Shown in pieces: positions 27,074-36,210 of a DNA stretch of 64,000 nucleotides. Source of the DNA: Actinomadura logoneensis (GTDB taxonomy: Bacteria > Actinomycetota > Actinomycetes > Streptosporangiales > Streptosporangiaceae); assembly GCF_003428695.1 (NCBI RefSeq), contig NZ_QURH01000199.1, forward strand, positions 1 to 64,000, written 5' to 3'. Numbering within the stretch: position 1 is the first letter of the stretch; every line of letters begins with the position of its first letter. The notes under the pieces were generated by a model. It was given only the letters and a program-made list of their open reading frames with translations, was not told the DNA's origin and searched no databases. The translations under genes were made by a program, and so were the position numbers.

Positions 27074-28317
27074 GGCAGCGCCATCGTCACACGAGTCGGG
27101 CCGCCGGGCGGGCTGGTGATCTCCAGCGTGCCGTCGAAGACCGCGAGGCGGCGTTGCAGACCCTCCAGTCCGCCTCCGGCCCGGGGGACGGCGCCGCCCC
27201 GGCCGTCGTCCTCGACCTCGATGACGACGGCGGCGTCTTCCGCCGTGAGGGAGATGCGCGCGCGGGACGCCCGGGCGTGTTTGGCCGCATTGGTCAGCAG
27301 TTCCGCGACGGCGAAGTAGGCAGCGGACTCGATCGGCGGATCCAGGCGCAGCCGGGTGTCGGCGTTGACGGTCACGTCGAGCGGGCCGTCCATGGCGAGG
27401 AGGCGGACGGCGTCGATGAGTCCCCGCTCGGTGAGCACCGGCGGGCTGATTCCCTGGATCAGCTCGCGAAGTTGGGTGATCGAGGTGGCGGCGTCGCCCC
27501 GTGCTCGCCGCAGCAGCGCCCTGGTCTGCTCAGGATCGGCCTCCATCAGTCTCTCGGCGGTCGCCAGGGACAGCCCGAGCGAGACCAGGCGGGCCTGCGC
27601 TCCGTCGTGCAGGTCCCGCTCGATCCGGCGGAGTTCGGCGGCCTGCGTGACCGTCATGTCCGCACGCTGGGCCGTCAGCTCGTCCACCCGGTCCGCCAGC
27701 GCCATCGCGGGCGAGGGCCGCAGGAAGCGGACGGCCACGGGCTCGATGGGCCGCCAGGCGTACGGGGCGGCCGCGACGGCCACGACCAGGGCGAGCACCC
27801 CGGCCAGACGCGCGGCGAGCCCTGACTGGCCGAGCCCGAGGACCCCTGCGGCCATCGCGGCCGGCGGGAGGCACGCGACCAGGCCCGCGCTGAACGGCAC
27901 GATGCCGGTGAACCGCAGGTCGCGCCAGGTGGCGGGGTCCTTCCAGCGGATCCGCCACTTCTGGTCCATGACCGCGTCGCGGCGGGTGCGCTCATAGCCG
28001 AAACCGTTCCACCAGTACCCGGTGGACATCCGCACCACAGGCCCGGCCTCCCGATACCCGGCGGGGATCAAGGTGCCCGTCCACCCCGCCACCAGGGAAC
28101 GGACCATCACGCAGACCCGCCGGGACAGCGCGAGTGTGCCCACGCACACCAGCACGAACGGCCCTAGCCACGACCACGGGTTTCCCGGTCCCCACCAGAG
28201 CGCCCACGCCACCCCCACCGCCCACACAGCCGGGGCCAGCATGGCGACGACCGCCACAACGCACGACCGCACGAACCCCACACCCACACGCCCCGCCCAG
28301 TCCCCGAACTGCCGCAT
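27064..28317 (-). CDS. Sensor histidine kinase, HisKA_3/NarX type
   Basis: A 417-aa membrane kinase from the ATG at 28317. Hydrophobic segments at about 16-45, 50-72, 137-165 and 166-188 give a mostly intramembrane sensor, with no large external domain. The dimerisation domain holds the phospho-His in ELRRIERDLHDGAQARL (His237). The ATPase part shows AELLTNAAKHARA (N box), EVEDDGRGGA and GGGLEGLQRRLAVFDG (G boxes). It phosphorylates the response regulator encoded just downstream. Confidence 0.9.
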   Translation of the reverse strand: MRQFGDWAGRVGVGFVRSCVVAVVAMLAPAVWAVGVAWALWWGPGNPWSWLGPFVLVCVGTLALSRRVCVMVRSLVAGWTGTLIPAGYREAGPVVRMSTGYWWNGFGYERTRRDAVMDQKWRIRWKDPATWRDLRFTGIVPFSAGLVACLPPAAMAAGVLGLGQSGLAARLAGVLALVVAVAAAPYAWRPIEPVAVRFLRPSPAMALADRVDELTAQRADMTVTQAAELRRIERDLHDGAQARLVSLGLSLATAERLMEADPEQTRALLRRARGDAATSITQLRELIQGISPPVLTERGLIDAVRLLAMDGPLDVTVNADTRLRLDPPIESAAYFAVAELLTNAAKHARASRARISLTAEDAAVVIEVEDDGRGGAVPRAGGGLEGLQRRLAVFDGTLEITSPPGGPTRVTMALPCE

Positions 28318-28474
28318 GACTTCCCGCCCACCGTTCGCCTGTCTTTCGTGATCCCACTGTGCACCGTGGCGAAGCCCGCTGCCGCTCTGGTCAGCCAGGA
28401 GTGGGCCTAGCCCCACCCATCCGTGGGTCCAGCCAGATACCGCCTCGGCCCAGCACTTCCTAGCGTCACTGAAC

Positions 28475-28912
28475 ATGGAAACCAACACACAGCCGTCCAC
28501 CACAGCACTCCTCAACGGCCCCGGCGCCGAGGGGGCCTTCAAGGCGGCGAAGACCGGCGTCAAGGTCTACAGTGCGCTCAGCACTGCCGCTCTCCTGGGG
28601 GTCATCGTGGTGGCGAGCACCGGCCACATGGTGAACACCTTCATGTGGGTCCGGGCGATCCTGCTGCCCGTCGTCGCCGTGCTGATCCAACGGGTGACCG
28701 TCTCCGCCTCCCGGGGATCTGGGCGCTCCTTTGAGCGCATGCGCGCGCTCTCCGTCATCATGCCCATCGCGATCATCGGTGTCGACCTGATCCCGGGCGT
28801 CTGCCCGCCCTGGTACGCCGTGATGCAGGTCGTCTGCATGCTGCCCATCATCGCTGTCGCGTTCGTCGCCCGCGGCTCCGCACTGCGGCCCGTCTTTCCC
28901 GAGGCGCCCTGA
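28475..28912 (+). CDS. Membrane protein divergent from the NarL-type system
   Basis: A 145-aa protein with four hydrophobic segments (about 33-48, 55-72, 87-107 and 112-132) and a polar N-terminus beginning METNTQPSTTALLNGPGAEG. No family is recognised. It shares the 157-base intergenic region with the histidine-kinase gene, so it is a natural regulon candidate. Confidence 0.7.
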   Translation: METNTQPSTTALLNGPGAEGAFKAAKTGVKVYSALSTAALLGVIVVASTGHMVNTFMWVRAILLPVVAVLIQRVTVSASRGSGRSFERMRALSVIMPIAIIGVDLIPGVCPPWYAVMQVVCMLPIIAVAFVARGSALRPVFPEAP

Positions 28913-28942
28913 TCGGGGAGGCGACCGGCGGCCGGCGATCCT

Positions 28943-29057
28943 GGAGGGCGCGGCCGGTGGAGATGTCGGACAGGTGCACGTAGGCGGCCAGGAACCTGGA
29001 CCATGCGTGCACCTCCAGCAGCAGCTCGGGCAGATCGACCCAGCGGAGACGGGAAGT
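28943..29057 (-). pseudogene. Tn3-family transposase fragment
   Basis: The minus strand reads RWVDLPELLLEVHAWSRFLA and AYVHLSDISTGRAL, matching the conserved VDLPELLLEVHAWTGF..FTHLS block of Tn3-type transposases. Only about 38 residues are left between two unrelated genes, so this is a scar of a Tn3-like element. Confidence 0.65.
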
Positions 29058-29078
29058 GCGAGGTTATTGCCTGGTGCC

Positions 29079-30521
29079 TCAGAGGCTGGTGGCCGCGTGG
29101 ACCTGGTTGAGGTGGATCAGGATGTCGTATGCCTGGGTGATGGCGAGCGTGGGCAGCGGGTCCTTCTTGAAGGACGAGCCGGCGTCGTAGGTGGGGCGGG
29201 GGGTGTTCAGCCAGGTGCGGCCCGCGGCGGGCAGGGTGCGCAGGTCGAGGTAGTAGTCGCGGTAGCGCACCCGGTCCAGGGTGTACTCCTGCATGTCGGG
29301 GGTGGCGGCGGGGACCGTGACCTTGCTCCAGGGGCTGCCGAGGGTGGTCGCGGTAAGGAAGGAGCCGCGGTCGAAGGTGAAACCGATGGCGGCGTAGTCC
29401 CGGCCGAGGGCCTTGCGCAGGAAGACGCCCTGGGTCGTCGGGTACATCACCGGGTCGGTGGACAGGTAGCCCACGTGGCCGTTGTGCGCCGAGAGCAGCA
29501 TCTTGTCGCCGGTGCGGCGGTGCCACCAGGCGGTGTTGTCGGCCATGGCCCGGTCACGCAGGTGCTCCGCTGCGGCGACCGACGCAGGGTCGGAGAGGTC
29601 GAGCGCGGTGAACGCGAAGGTCTGGGCGATGTTCCGGGCGTTCTGCTCGGCCCATCCGTAGGCGTCGCCGCCACCCCCCTTGTTCGCGGTGATCAGGTCG
29701 AACGCCTGCCGGGCGGCGGTGGCGTTCAGGCGGCGTTCGGCAACGGGCTTGCGCAGGTACGCGAAGACGTCGTCCAGGGGCCGCAGGCCTGCGTACAGCT
29801 CTTCGAGGCGCGCCACGTCCTGGGGACGATTCGCGCGGACGTACGAGAGCACCCGGTCGAAGATGGCGTCGCCGAGCTTGGGCGCCCCGATGTCGTTCCC
29901 CATGAGGTGGAGCTTGCGGTCGGGGTGGCGGTCGTTGTACTGCCGCATCCAGCTGATGAGGCTGACGAACTCCTCGCGCTCCCAGGGCGATCCGGCCAGG
30001 GTCTCCTTGGCCACCTGCCGAGCGTCGCCCGGTCCGCCCTGGACGTACTCGTCGATCCGCAGACCGGCCGTCCAGCTCAGTTCCAGGGCGAAGGTGGTGA
30101 AGCCCTTCTCCTCGACGAGGTGGCCGAAGACGCGCTGCTTCATGGCGAAGAACTCGTGCGAGCCGTGGGTCGCCTCGCCCAACCCGACCACCTTGGTGTC
30201 GCCGATCATGGCGTCCAGGGCCCGCAGGTCGGAGGTGCTGCCGCCCGGTTCCGTCGACCGCAGGTGGTGGGCGGCGCGGTCCAGCGCGCGGAGCGCGGCG
30301 GCCTGCTGGTCCTTCGCTCCCTTGGCCGCGGTCGACGGAGCGCTGTCGGTCCTCGTGCTCTTGTTGATCTGGCCCGGGTAGGCGGGCGCGATGGTGTGGT
30401 CCGCCCCGTTGACGATGGCTCCGGCGCTGCCGGTCATGACGGTGGTGCAGGCCGCGACGGCGAGAGCGCCGACGGCGGCGGTGCGGGCGGTACGGCGGCG
30501 CGGCGGCTTGAAGCTGAACAC
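29079..30521 (-). CDS. Erythromycin esterase-like secreted protein
   Basis: A 480-aa protein from a GTG at 30521 with AGGGAA upstream. Residues 1-35 look like a signal peptide with an RRR motif (Sec or Tat). The mature part is an erythromycin-esterase family protein: GDTKVVGLGEATHGSHEFFA holds the catalytic Glu116 and His119, followed by GFTTFALELSWTAGLRIDEY, the GNDIGAPKLGDAIFD region and SAHNGHVGYLS. Some family members hydrolyse the macrolide lactone, but many have other, unknown substrates. No resistance neighbours are present, so I keep the call at family level. Confidence 0.85.
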   Translation of the reverse strand: MFSFKPPRRRTARTAAVGALAVAACTTVMTGSAGAIVNGADHTIAPAYPGQINKSTRTDSAPSTAAKGAKDQQAAALRALDRAAHHLRSTEPGGSTSDLRALDAMIGDTKVVGLGEATHGSHEFFAMKQRVFGHLVEEKGFTTFALELSWTAGLRIDEYVQGGPGDARQVAKETLAGSPWEREEFVSLISWMRQYNDRHPDRKLHLMGNDIGAPKLGDAIFDRVLSYVRANRPQDVARLEELYAGLRPLDDVFAYLRKPVAERRLNATAARQAFDLITANKGGGGDAYGWAEQNARNIAQTFAFTALDLSDPASVAAAEHLRDRAMADNTAWWHRRTGDKMLLSAHNGHVGYLSTDPVMYPTTQGVFLRKALGRDYAAIGFTFDRGSFLTATTLGSPWSKVTVPAATPDMQEYTLDRVRYRDYYLDLRTLPAAGRTWLNTPRPTYDAGSSFKKDPLPTLAITQAYDILIHLNQVHAATSL

Positions 30522-30694
30522 AGAGGGTTCCCTTTTTGCTTGGTGGATCCGTTCGCATTCAGCCTCGTTGTCCGACACCTGCCGCACCACCTGGGCAGTA
30601 GGCCGGTCGATGGTGTAGCTAGCCCCCCCTTTCCGGGGCGAAGGCCCGTGCTGGGGGCCGCTGGCCGAGCCGCCGCTGCACTGCAACGTCACCT

Positions 30695-31798
30695 TCAGGG
30701 GCGGGGGCCAGGGGGGCAGAAGGCCGTGTTGAGGAACGCCATGGCGGCGGGGGACGGGTCGGGTGCGCGATAGCGGTTGATCGAGAGCGCGACTTGGCGG
30801 CGGGTATCGGTGGAGGTGAAGGCGATCGTGAGATAGCCGGGGATGCCGCCTCCGTGGCCGTGGATCCGGACGCCGCAGCTCAGCGTGGTCGATTCGATGC
30901 CGAAGCCGTTGTCGCCGGCCGTCATCTGGCGGAGCAGGTCCGGACGCACCAGGTGGCCGCCGAGGAGCGCGGCGAAGAAGCGGTTCAGGTCGTCGGTGGT
31001 CGAGACGATCTCCCCGGCGGAACCCGCCATGGTGGGGTTGAGGACGGTCATGTCGTACGTGACGTCGCGGCCGTCGCGCCGGACGGTCACGTAACCGTCG
31101 GCGTGGGGAGCGGGCAGCCACGGATTCGCGCCGGGCAGGCTGGTGCCGCGCAGCCCGAGCGGGACGATGATCCGGCGCGTGATCTCGGTGCGGAAGGACC
31201 GGCCGGTCGCCTTCTCGATGATCATGCCGAGCAGGATGTAGTCGTTGTTGGAGTAGCTGTAGTGCGTGCCCGGTGGGTTCGGGTCACGTGGCAGCGCGTT
31301 CGACAGCCGCGCCAGTTCCGTCAGCGTCCACGTTCGCCAGCGGTCACGCGGCAGGCCGTCGTCGCCGACCAGTGCCCCGACCGGGTCGGGCAGGCCGCTC
31401 GTGTGGTTCAGCAGTTCCCGGACGGTGATGTCGCCGGCGCCTCCTTTGACCAGGCCGGGCAGCCAGTGTTCGACGGAGTCGTCCAGGCCGATCCGGCCCT
31501 CGGCGACGAGTTGGAGCACAACGGTCGCGGTGAACGGCTTGGTCACGCTGCCCGCGCGAAACCGGCCGTTCAGCGGGGGCGGGGCCGGGCGGTCCAGCCG
31601 GGCGCGGCCACTGGCGCCGCGCCAGGTCGTGCCGTCCTGTCTGACCTCGGCGATCGCGCCGGCCTCGCCGGTCGCGACCACGTTGTCGAGCGCCGTCTGC
31701 AGGGTGTCCTCACGGGCTGCGGCGTCCGCCGTGGCGGTGGTGGTGATGACGGTGAACGCGATGGCGGCGGTGGTGAGTCCGATGCCTTTGAGTCTCAT
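30695..31798 (-). CDS. Beta-lactamase-family serine hydrolase (DD-peptidase type)
   Basis: A 367-aa exported protein with a signal peptide to about residue 28 (ADA-AA). The class C/DD-peptidase motifs are present: SVTK (Ser84, Lys87), YSN (182-184) and HGHGGGIPGY as the third, KTG-like motif. VRELLNHTSGLPDP is the typical family loop. It probably acts as a D-alanyl-D-alanine carboxypeptidase or esterase outside the membrane. It ends 173 bases upstream of the esterase-like gene's start on the same strand. Confidence 0.87.
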   Translation of the reverse strand: MRLKGIGLTTAAIAFTVITTTATADAAAREDTLQTALDNVVATGEAGAIAEVRQDGTTWRGASGRARLDRPAPPPLNGRFRAGSVTKPFTATVVLQLVAEGRIGLDDSVEHWLPGLVKGGAGDITVRELLNHTSGLPDPVGALVGDDGLPRDRWRTWTLTELARLSNALPRDPNPPGTHYSYSNNDYILLGMIIEKATGRSFRTEITRRIIVPLGLRGTSLPGANPWLPAPHADGYVTVRRDGRDVTYDMTVLNPTMAGSAGEIVSTTDDLNRFFAALLGGHLVRPDLLRQMTAGDNGFGIESTTLSCGVRIHGHGGGIPGYLTIAFTSTDTRRQVALSINRYRAPDPSPAAMAFLNTAFCPPGPRP

Positions 31799-32088
31799 GC
31801 CCCAAGAGCGTCGCAGGGTGGCCCGCGATCGACATCAGGGGTGTCCCTGGGGCGTCCCCGAATTGATCGGCCCTGCTCCTCCTCGGGGCGTACGCCAGGA
31901 ATCCCCGTGAGGAGGGACGACCAACCGCACGTGATCAGGCAAGCCCTGGGCCAACAGCGCCATCGCGGCCAGAAGAACTGTCAGCCGAGCGCGGCGGTGT
32001 ACGTCCGGCTACGTACCTCACCACTACGCCCCAGGGCGGAGGTGCTCGGCGCGAGTGCCCTATGGCATCCGCAGAATGAGGCGCGCGG
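31799..32088. other. Intergenic stretch, no gene seen
   Basis: It contains the promoter of the serine hydrolase and the decayed start of the kinase relic that follows; no feature beyond that is supported. Confidence 0.35.
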
Positions 32089-32543
32089 TTGCCATACCTG
32101 ACCGTGGCCGCGGGTACGGCGATGGTCTGGTCGCGCCGCCGACCGCGCGTCGCGTTCGGCGTGGTGACGGCCGCCCTCGGCTCTTACATCGGACGGGGCC
32201 ATCCGTACGGGCCGATGCTCGCCGCCGGATGGCTGGCGTTGCTGGCGCTGAGTCTGCGGGCCGATCACCGCTCGGCGCTGGTGGGGGGAGTCGCGCTGTG
32301 CGCCGTCCTCGGCGACGCGTTGCGAAATCGGCGCGCCTACCTTCATGAGCTGGAGGAACGTGTTCGCACCGCCGAGCGCAGGCGGGAGGAGGAAACCCGC
32401 CGCGGCGTGGCCGAGGACCGTCTGCGCATCACGCGTGACCTTCGCGACAGCGTGGCGCACGCGACGGTGACCATCAACGTGCAGGCGGGCGCCGCGGCCC
32501 ATGTGGTGCTGATGGACATCCGCATGCCCGGCGTGGACGGTCA
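32089..32543 (+). pseudogene. Histidine kinase/response regulator deletion relic
   Basis: The frame gives the membrane and dimerisation parts of a NarX-type kinase (VWSRRRPRVAFGVVTAALGS, ALRNRRAYLHELEERVRTAE, RITRDLRDSVAHATVTINVQ, where the usual phospho-His motif RDLHDVVAH has become RDLRDSVAH). After AGAAAHV it jumps in frame into VLMDIRMPGVDG, the phosphoacceptor region of a response regulator. An internal deletion has thus joined a kinase to its downstream regulator. The N-terminus and the rest of the receiver are missing. Confidence 0.75.
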
Positions 32544-32544
32544 C

Positions 32545-32700
32545 GGCGGTGCCGCCGGAGTAGGCGGTGACGACCTCGGCAGCCCGGTCCGCAGGGAGCG
32601 CGGTCGGGCGGCCGAGGGTCTTGCGGGAGGCCTGCGCGGCGGCTCTGAGGGCCACCTTGGGGTTGAGAAGGAAGGGCGGAGGTGGGAACCGGATCTGGTT
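32545..32700 (-). pseudogene. Possible serine recombinase tail fragment
   Basis: The minus strand reads LLNPKVALRAAAQASRKTLG followed by RPTALPADRAAEVVTAYSGG, which resembles the GRP..L linker before the C-terminal helix-turn-helix of resolvases. It is short and has no start. Its junction coincides with the end of the kinase/regulator relic, so insertion here may have truncated that gene. Confidence 0.35.
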
Positions 32701-32764
32701 GGATCAGCGGCTCGTTCCGGCAGGTGGCGCCCGAGGCTCCTGATTCGTGGGGGTCATCCGCTCA

Positions 32765-33982
32765 CTATGAGCGGGCGGCCAGAGTTTCCACCGGTTCTGG
32801 GACGGAGGCGAAGCGGCGGGTCGAGACGTACAGCGACAGCAGTGCCAGGGCGACCGCGACCGCCGCCACCACGGCCAGGACGCCCGCGCCCCCCGCCACG
32901 GCGAAGGCGCCCACGCCTCCGGCCACCGCCTGACCCGCGTAGATCGCCGAGGAGTTCAGCGACAGCGCGATGGGACCGGTGGGGCCGCTCGCACCGAGCA
33001 GCCGCTGCTGCTGGGCCGGGTTGAACAGCCAGCCGATCAGCGACCAGAGCCCGAGCGCCAGGCAGAGCACCACCGTGTTGGTCCCGGTGAACCCGAGCGC
33101 CGCGAGCACCAGCGTGAAGAACAGCAGTCCGGCCATGCCGACGGCCGCGACCCGGGTGGGTGGCATGTGGTCGATCATCCATCCCGCGGCGAGGTTCGAC
33201 AGCACCGCGGTGATTCCGGCGACCAGGTACAGCACCGTCAGCTCACTGCCGGTGACACCCGCCGCCTGGTCGGCGAACCAGGCCAGATAGGAGTAGAGGA
33301 CGAACACGCCGACCATCGCCAGCGCGGTGGCGACAAGAGTGGACGGCACGCCGGGCATCCGGGCCACGGCCATGCGCTGCGCGAACGAGGCGACACCGGG
33401 GGAGGGCATGGAGTGGAGCGTCATGCTCAACCCCGCCAACGCGATCACGCCCAGGGCCGCGACGAACACGAACGTGCCACGCCAGCCCGCCGTCTGGCCG
33501 ATCAGGGTTCCCAACGGCACCCCGAGAGCGTTGGCGACCGTCAGGCCACCCAGAACGGTCGCCAGGGCGCGTCCGCGTTCGGCGGGGGCGGAAAGGGACG
33601 CGGCGGCCGCTGAGGCGGCGGGGGTGAACAACGCCGCGGCCAGCGCGGCGAGGACCCGGGCGACCACCATGATCGGATAGTTGGTGGCCACGGCGGCGAG
33701 CAGGTTGGCCGCGACGAAGACCGCCATGGCCACGAACAGCGCGGTACGCCGGTTCCAGTTGCCGGTCAGCACCGCGAGCACGGGGGCCGCCAGCGCGTAG
33801 ACGCCCGAGAAGATCGTGATCAGCTGGCCGGCCTCGCCGACGCCGACGCCGAGGCTGCGTCCGAGCACGGGCAGGACGCCGCTGATGACGAACGCGTCGG
33901 TGCCCAGCGCGAAGGTGCCCAGCGACAGCAGCAGAACCGGCTTGCGGGCCGCTCCTGTCGGCAGCACGGAGTGCGCTCTCAT
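32765..33982 (-). CDS. MFS transporter, drug-efflux type (DHA1-like)
   Basis: A 405-aa inner-membrane protein with twelve predicted helices. The N-terminus SLGTFALGTDAFVISGVLPV is typical of AraJ/YdhP/Cmx-type exporters; NRRTALFVAMAVF and RVLAALAAALFTPAASAAAA are the loop 2-3 and helix 4 motifs. The ATG at 33982 overlaps the stop of the Rrf2 regulator gene (ATGA), so export is probably controlled by that regulator. The substrate is unknown. Confidence 0.88.
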   Translation of the reverse strand: MRAHSVLPTGAARKPVLLLSLGTFALGTDAFVISGVLPVLGRSLGVGVGEAGQLITIFSGVYALAAPVLAVLTGNWNRRTALFVAMAVFVAANLLAAVATNYPIMVVARVLAALAAALFTPAASAAAASLSAPAERGRALATVLGGLTVANALGVPLGTLIGQTAGWRGTFVFVAALGVIALAGLSMTLHSMPSPGVASFAQRMAVARMPGVPSTLVATALAMVGVFVLYSYLAWFADQAAGVTGSELTVLYLVAGITAVLSNLAAGWMIDHMPPTRVAAVGMAGLLFFTLVLAALGFTGTNTVVLCLALGLWSLIGWLFNPAQQQRLLGASGPTGPIALSLNSSAIYAGQAVAGGVGAFAVAGGAGVLAVVAAVAVALALLSLYVSTRRFASVPEPVETLAARS

Positions 33983-34434
33983 GCCGTTTCCCCAGCGGTG
34001 ACCGGGGCGGGGATGCGGGCGGCGAGACCGGCGATGGTGACCGTGCGCAGCGAGTCCCGCCAGGCGCGTTCGGCGTCGCCCATCGCGGCGTTGATCAGGC
34101 AGGGACCGCCGCACTGCTCAGGGGAGAGAGCACCGGTGCCGCGCTGGCGGATCTCCGTGCACACGAACATCCGGGACGTCCCATCGATCGCCTCGACGAC
34201 GTCGAGGACGCTGATGTCGGCCGCCGGCCGGCCGAGGCGGTAGCCGCCTTTGGGGCCCGGCACGGCGTGCAGCAGTCCGGCCCGGGTCAGGGAGTGCAGG
34301 TGCTTGGCCAGGGTGGGCTCCGCCAGACCGTGATAGTCGGCGAGGTCGGTGCGGCGCACGACGGTCTCTGCCGGCATGCGCGCCAGCAGCACGACGCAGT
34401 GCAGTCCCCACTCAACGCCTTGGGAGAGTTTCAT
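33979..34434 (-). CDS. Rrf2-family transcriptional regulator
   Basis: A 151-aa winged-helix regulator. MKLSQGVEWGLHCVVLLARM and RRTDLADYHGLAEPTLAKHL followed by LTRAGLLHAVPGPKGGYRLG are the Rrf2 DNA-binding core. Three cysteines in CTEIRQRGTGALSPEQCGGP and the next residue match the C..C..C cluster loop of Fe-S sensing members such as NsrR/IscR, so redox or NO sensing is plausible. It is first in an operon with the MFS gene and probably binds its own promoter (dyad at 34451-34468). Confidence 0.88.
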   Translation of the reverse strand: MKLSQGVEWGLHCVVLLARMPAETVVRRTDLADYHGLAEPTLAKHLHSLTRAGLLHAVPGPKGGYRLGRPAADISVLDVVEAIDGTSRMFVCTEIRQRGTGALSPEQCGGPCLINAAMGDAERAWRDSLRTVTIAGLAARIPAPVTAGETA

Positions 34435-34450
34435 GTGATCAACACTAGCC

Positions 34451-34468
34451 TATTGTCGATATCAACTA
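34451..34468. promoter_or_regulatory. Candidate Rrf2 operator
   Basis: TATTGTCGATATCAACTA is an imperfect dyad centred 25 bases before the Rrf2 start codon, in an AT-rich pocket unlike its surroundings. AT-rich dyads of this size are typical Rrf2 targets. Confidence 0.45.
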
Positions 34469-34750
34469 TCCACAATGTGGCCGTTGAGTCGCAGAGGAGG
34501 GCCCGCGCCCGAGTCGGCGCCCTCTGGAACCGTTGACCACCCGGTCCTCCGGCTACCGGGTGTGCGCCTCCCGCATCACAGCTGCGCAACCGAGAACATC
34601 GGCTGCCGGATTCCTCGAGGTCACCTCGACAGGACGGCCCGCACCGCGATCGGGGCTCGATCATGCCGTGGCGGCCTGACCGAATTCGGCAGGTCACCGG
34701 GCCGAAAAATGAGTTGCCCCCTCCTGGGAGGGGCCTGCCAGACTCCCCCC

Positions 34751-35155
34751 ATGGCAGAGAAGATCACTCGAATCAATCCTGATGGGCTCCACAAGACTCC
34801 CGGCTACCACCACATCACCATCGTTGAGGCCGGGCGTACGGCGCATCTGGCAGGGCAGTGCCCGATCGACCCGAACGGCGACGTGGTGGGCGCCGGGGAC
34901 ATCAACGCGCAGATCGACCAGGTGGTGGCCAACTCGATGACGGCCCTGCGGGCCGTGGGTGCCGGGCCGGAGGACGTCATCCGGTCGGTGATCTACGTGG
35001 CGGCCGACGAGCAGAAGGTGCTGGGCCGAGCCTGGGCCAGGTTGGCCGAATCGCCCTTGGCGGAGGCGTTCACCACCGCGAGCACCCTGCTGGGAGTCGC
35101 GCAGCTGGGGTTCGCCGACCAGCTCATCGAGCTGGACCTCACGGTGGCCCTTTAA
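34751..35155 (+). CDS. RidA/YjgF/YER057c/UK114-family protein
   Basis: A 134-aa protein of normal RidA length, likely a cytoplasmic trimer that hydrolyses reactive enamines/imines or a relative with another role. Visible family features are HLAGQCPIDPNGDVVGAGDI, the helix QIDQVVANSMTALRAVGAGP, and DVIRSVIYVA with the Arg that binds the substrate carboxylate in true RidA. It lacks a close Shine-Dalgarno site; a CCCCTCC/GGAGGGG hairpin sits at 34718-34733, just before the start. It is divergent from the Rrf2 operon. Confidence 0.85.
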   Translation: MAEKITRINPDGLHKTPGYHHITIVEAGRTAHLAGQCPIDPNGDVVGAGDINAQIDQVVANSMTALRAVGAGPEDVIRSVIYVAADEQKVLGRAWARLAESPLAEAFTTASTLLGVAQLGFADQLIELDLTVAL

Positions 35156-35457
35156 GCACGGGAAGCGACAGGCGTTGGTGGTCGGTTTCGGTGGCGGCGG
35201 GTGACCCTCCCGAGCCACCGAAACCACCGACGTCGGAGGCAGGACTTCGACCGGAAGAACCGGCAGGAACCGCTGCTCCGAAGGTGAACGGGTATAAACC
35301 GGGACGCCGGCGCCGTCCGGCCCCTACCGCGCGCGCTCCGGCTTCCCGACGACGCGCGTCCTCAGGGCAGCCGCAGCGGCGACGGCAGAGTGGTGGCGTG
35401 GATGAGCGACGGCCTGATCGTCGTCCCGGGGAGGGCTCCCGAGCGTCTCCGCCGCAA
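35156..35457. other. 302-bp convergent intergenic region
   Basis: Apart from the strong inverted repeat at 35184-35225 I see nothing in it; the genes on both sides end here. Confidence 0.45.
35184..35225. terminator. 12-bp-stem terminator after RidA gene
   Basis: GGTTTCGGTGGC (35184-35195) pairs perfectly with GCCACCGAAACC (35214-35225), 29 bases after the RidA stop, between converging genes. Confidence 0.65.
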
Positions 35458-36033
35458 TCACTCGTGAGTGGGCCATTCCTCGGCCAGAAGTGCGTAGGAA
35501 AGACCGTCGAGCCATCCCTTGGTGCGGTGGAGGGAGTCTCGCACCGTGTGCTGTTCGCGGCGCATCCCGACCCGCTCCATCAGCCGCCACGAGGCTTTGT
35601 TGTCGTAGAAGCACTCCGCGTGCAGACGGCGCAGACCAAGACGCTTGAAGGCGATGTCGATGAGGGCGCGTACCGCTTCGGTGGCGTAGCCCTTACCGCC
35701 GTATGCGGGGTCGAGCGTCCACCCGAGCTCTGCTTGGACCCCTTTCGCCTGCTCAGCGACCTCATGCTGGGCCCAAGCGTCCTGGATCATCAGTGCCAGG
35801 TCGCCGATCACCCGACCATCCAGTTCGATGATGAGCAGGTCCACGAGCCGTTCCTCGCGGAGGAAACGCTCACGGTAGTCGTCGTAGTTCTCTGTGGCGA
35901 CCGTGAGCCATTCGTGAGTCGCCGGCAGCTTCCAGAAGGCCCAGGTCGCGTCCAGGTCGTCGGGGGTGGCCCGGCGCAACAGCAGCCGCTCGGTGGGAAT
36001 CGGCCAGTCCAACGTGTCAAGAGGGTGGCGCAT
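35458..36033 (-). CDS. GNAT-family N-acetyltransferase (RimJ/RimL-like)
   Basis: About 191 aa. The family blocks are visible: PTERLLLRRATPDDLDATWA, LLIIELDGRVIGDLALMI, AELGWTLDPAYGGKGYATEA (acetyl-CoA loop in the divergent form YGGKGYA) and LRRLHAECFYDNKASWRLME. It probably acetylates a small amine or a protein N-terminus. I use the ATG at 36033; an in-frame ATG at 36042 is equally possible, and neither has a strong ribosome site. Confidence 0.82.
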   Translation of the reverse strand: MRHPLDTLDWPIPTERLLLRRATPDDLDATWAFWKLPATHEWLTVATENYDDYRERFLREERLVDLLIIELDGRVIGDLALMIQDAWAQHEVAEQAKGVQAELGWTLDPAYGGKGYATEAVRALIDIAFKRLGLRRLHAECFYDNKASWRLMERVGMRREQHTVRDSLHRTKGWLDGLSYALLAEEWPTHE

Positions 36034-36210
36034 GGGTCTCATACTGGCAGCGCGCTGTGATTCCACAAAAGGAATTACTGCGGGCGACGTCTCCGACAAC
36101 GACGCGGTGATCGCGCGGCGGGAACCCGACAGGACACCGAGACGACCAGGGCTTCCGGAACCCGCGTCACGAGCAGTCACGTCATGGACGGGGGCCGTGA
36201 GTGCTCCCGG

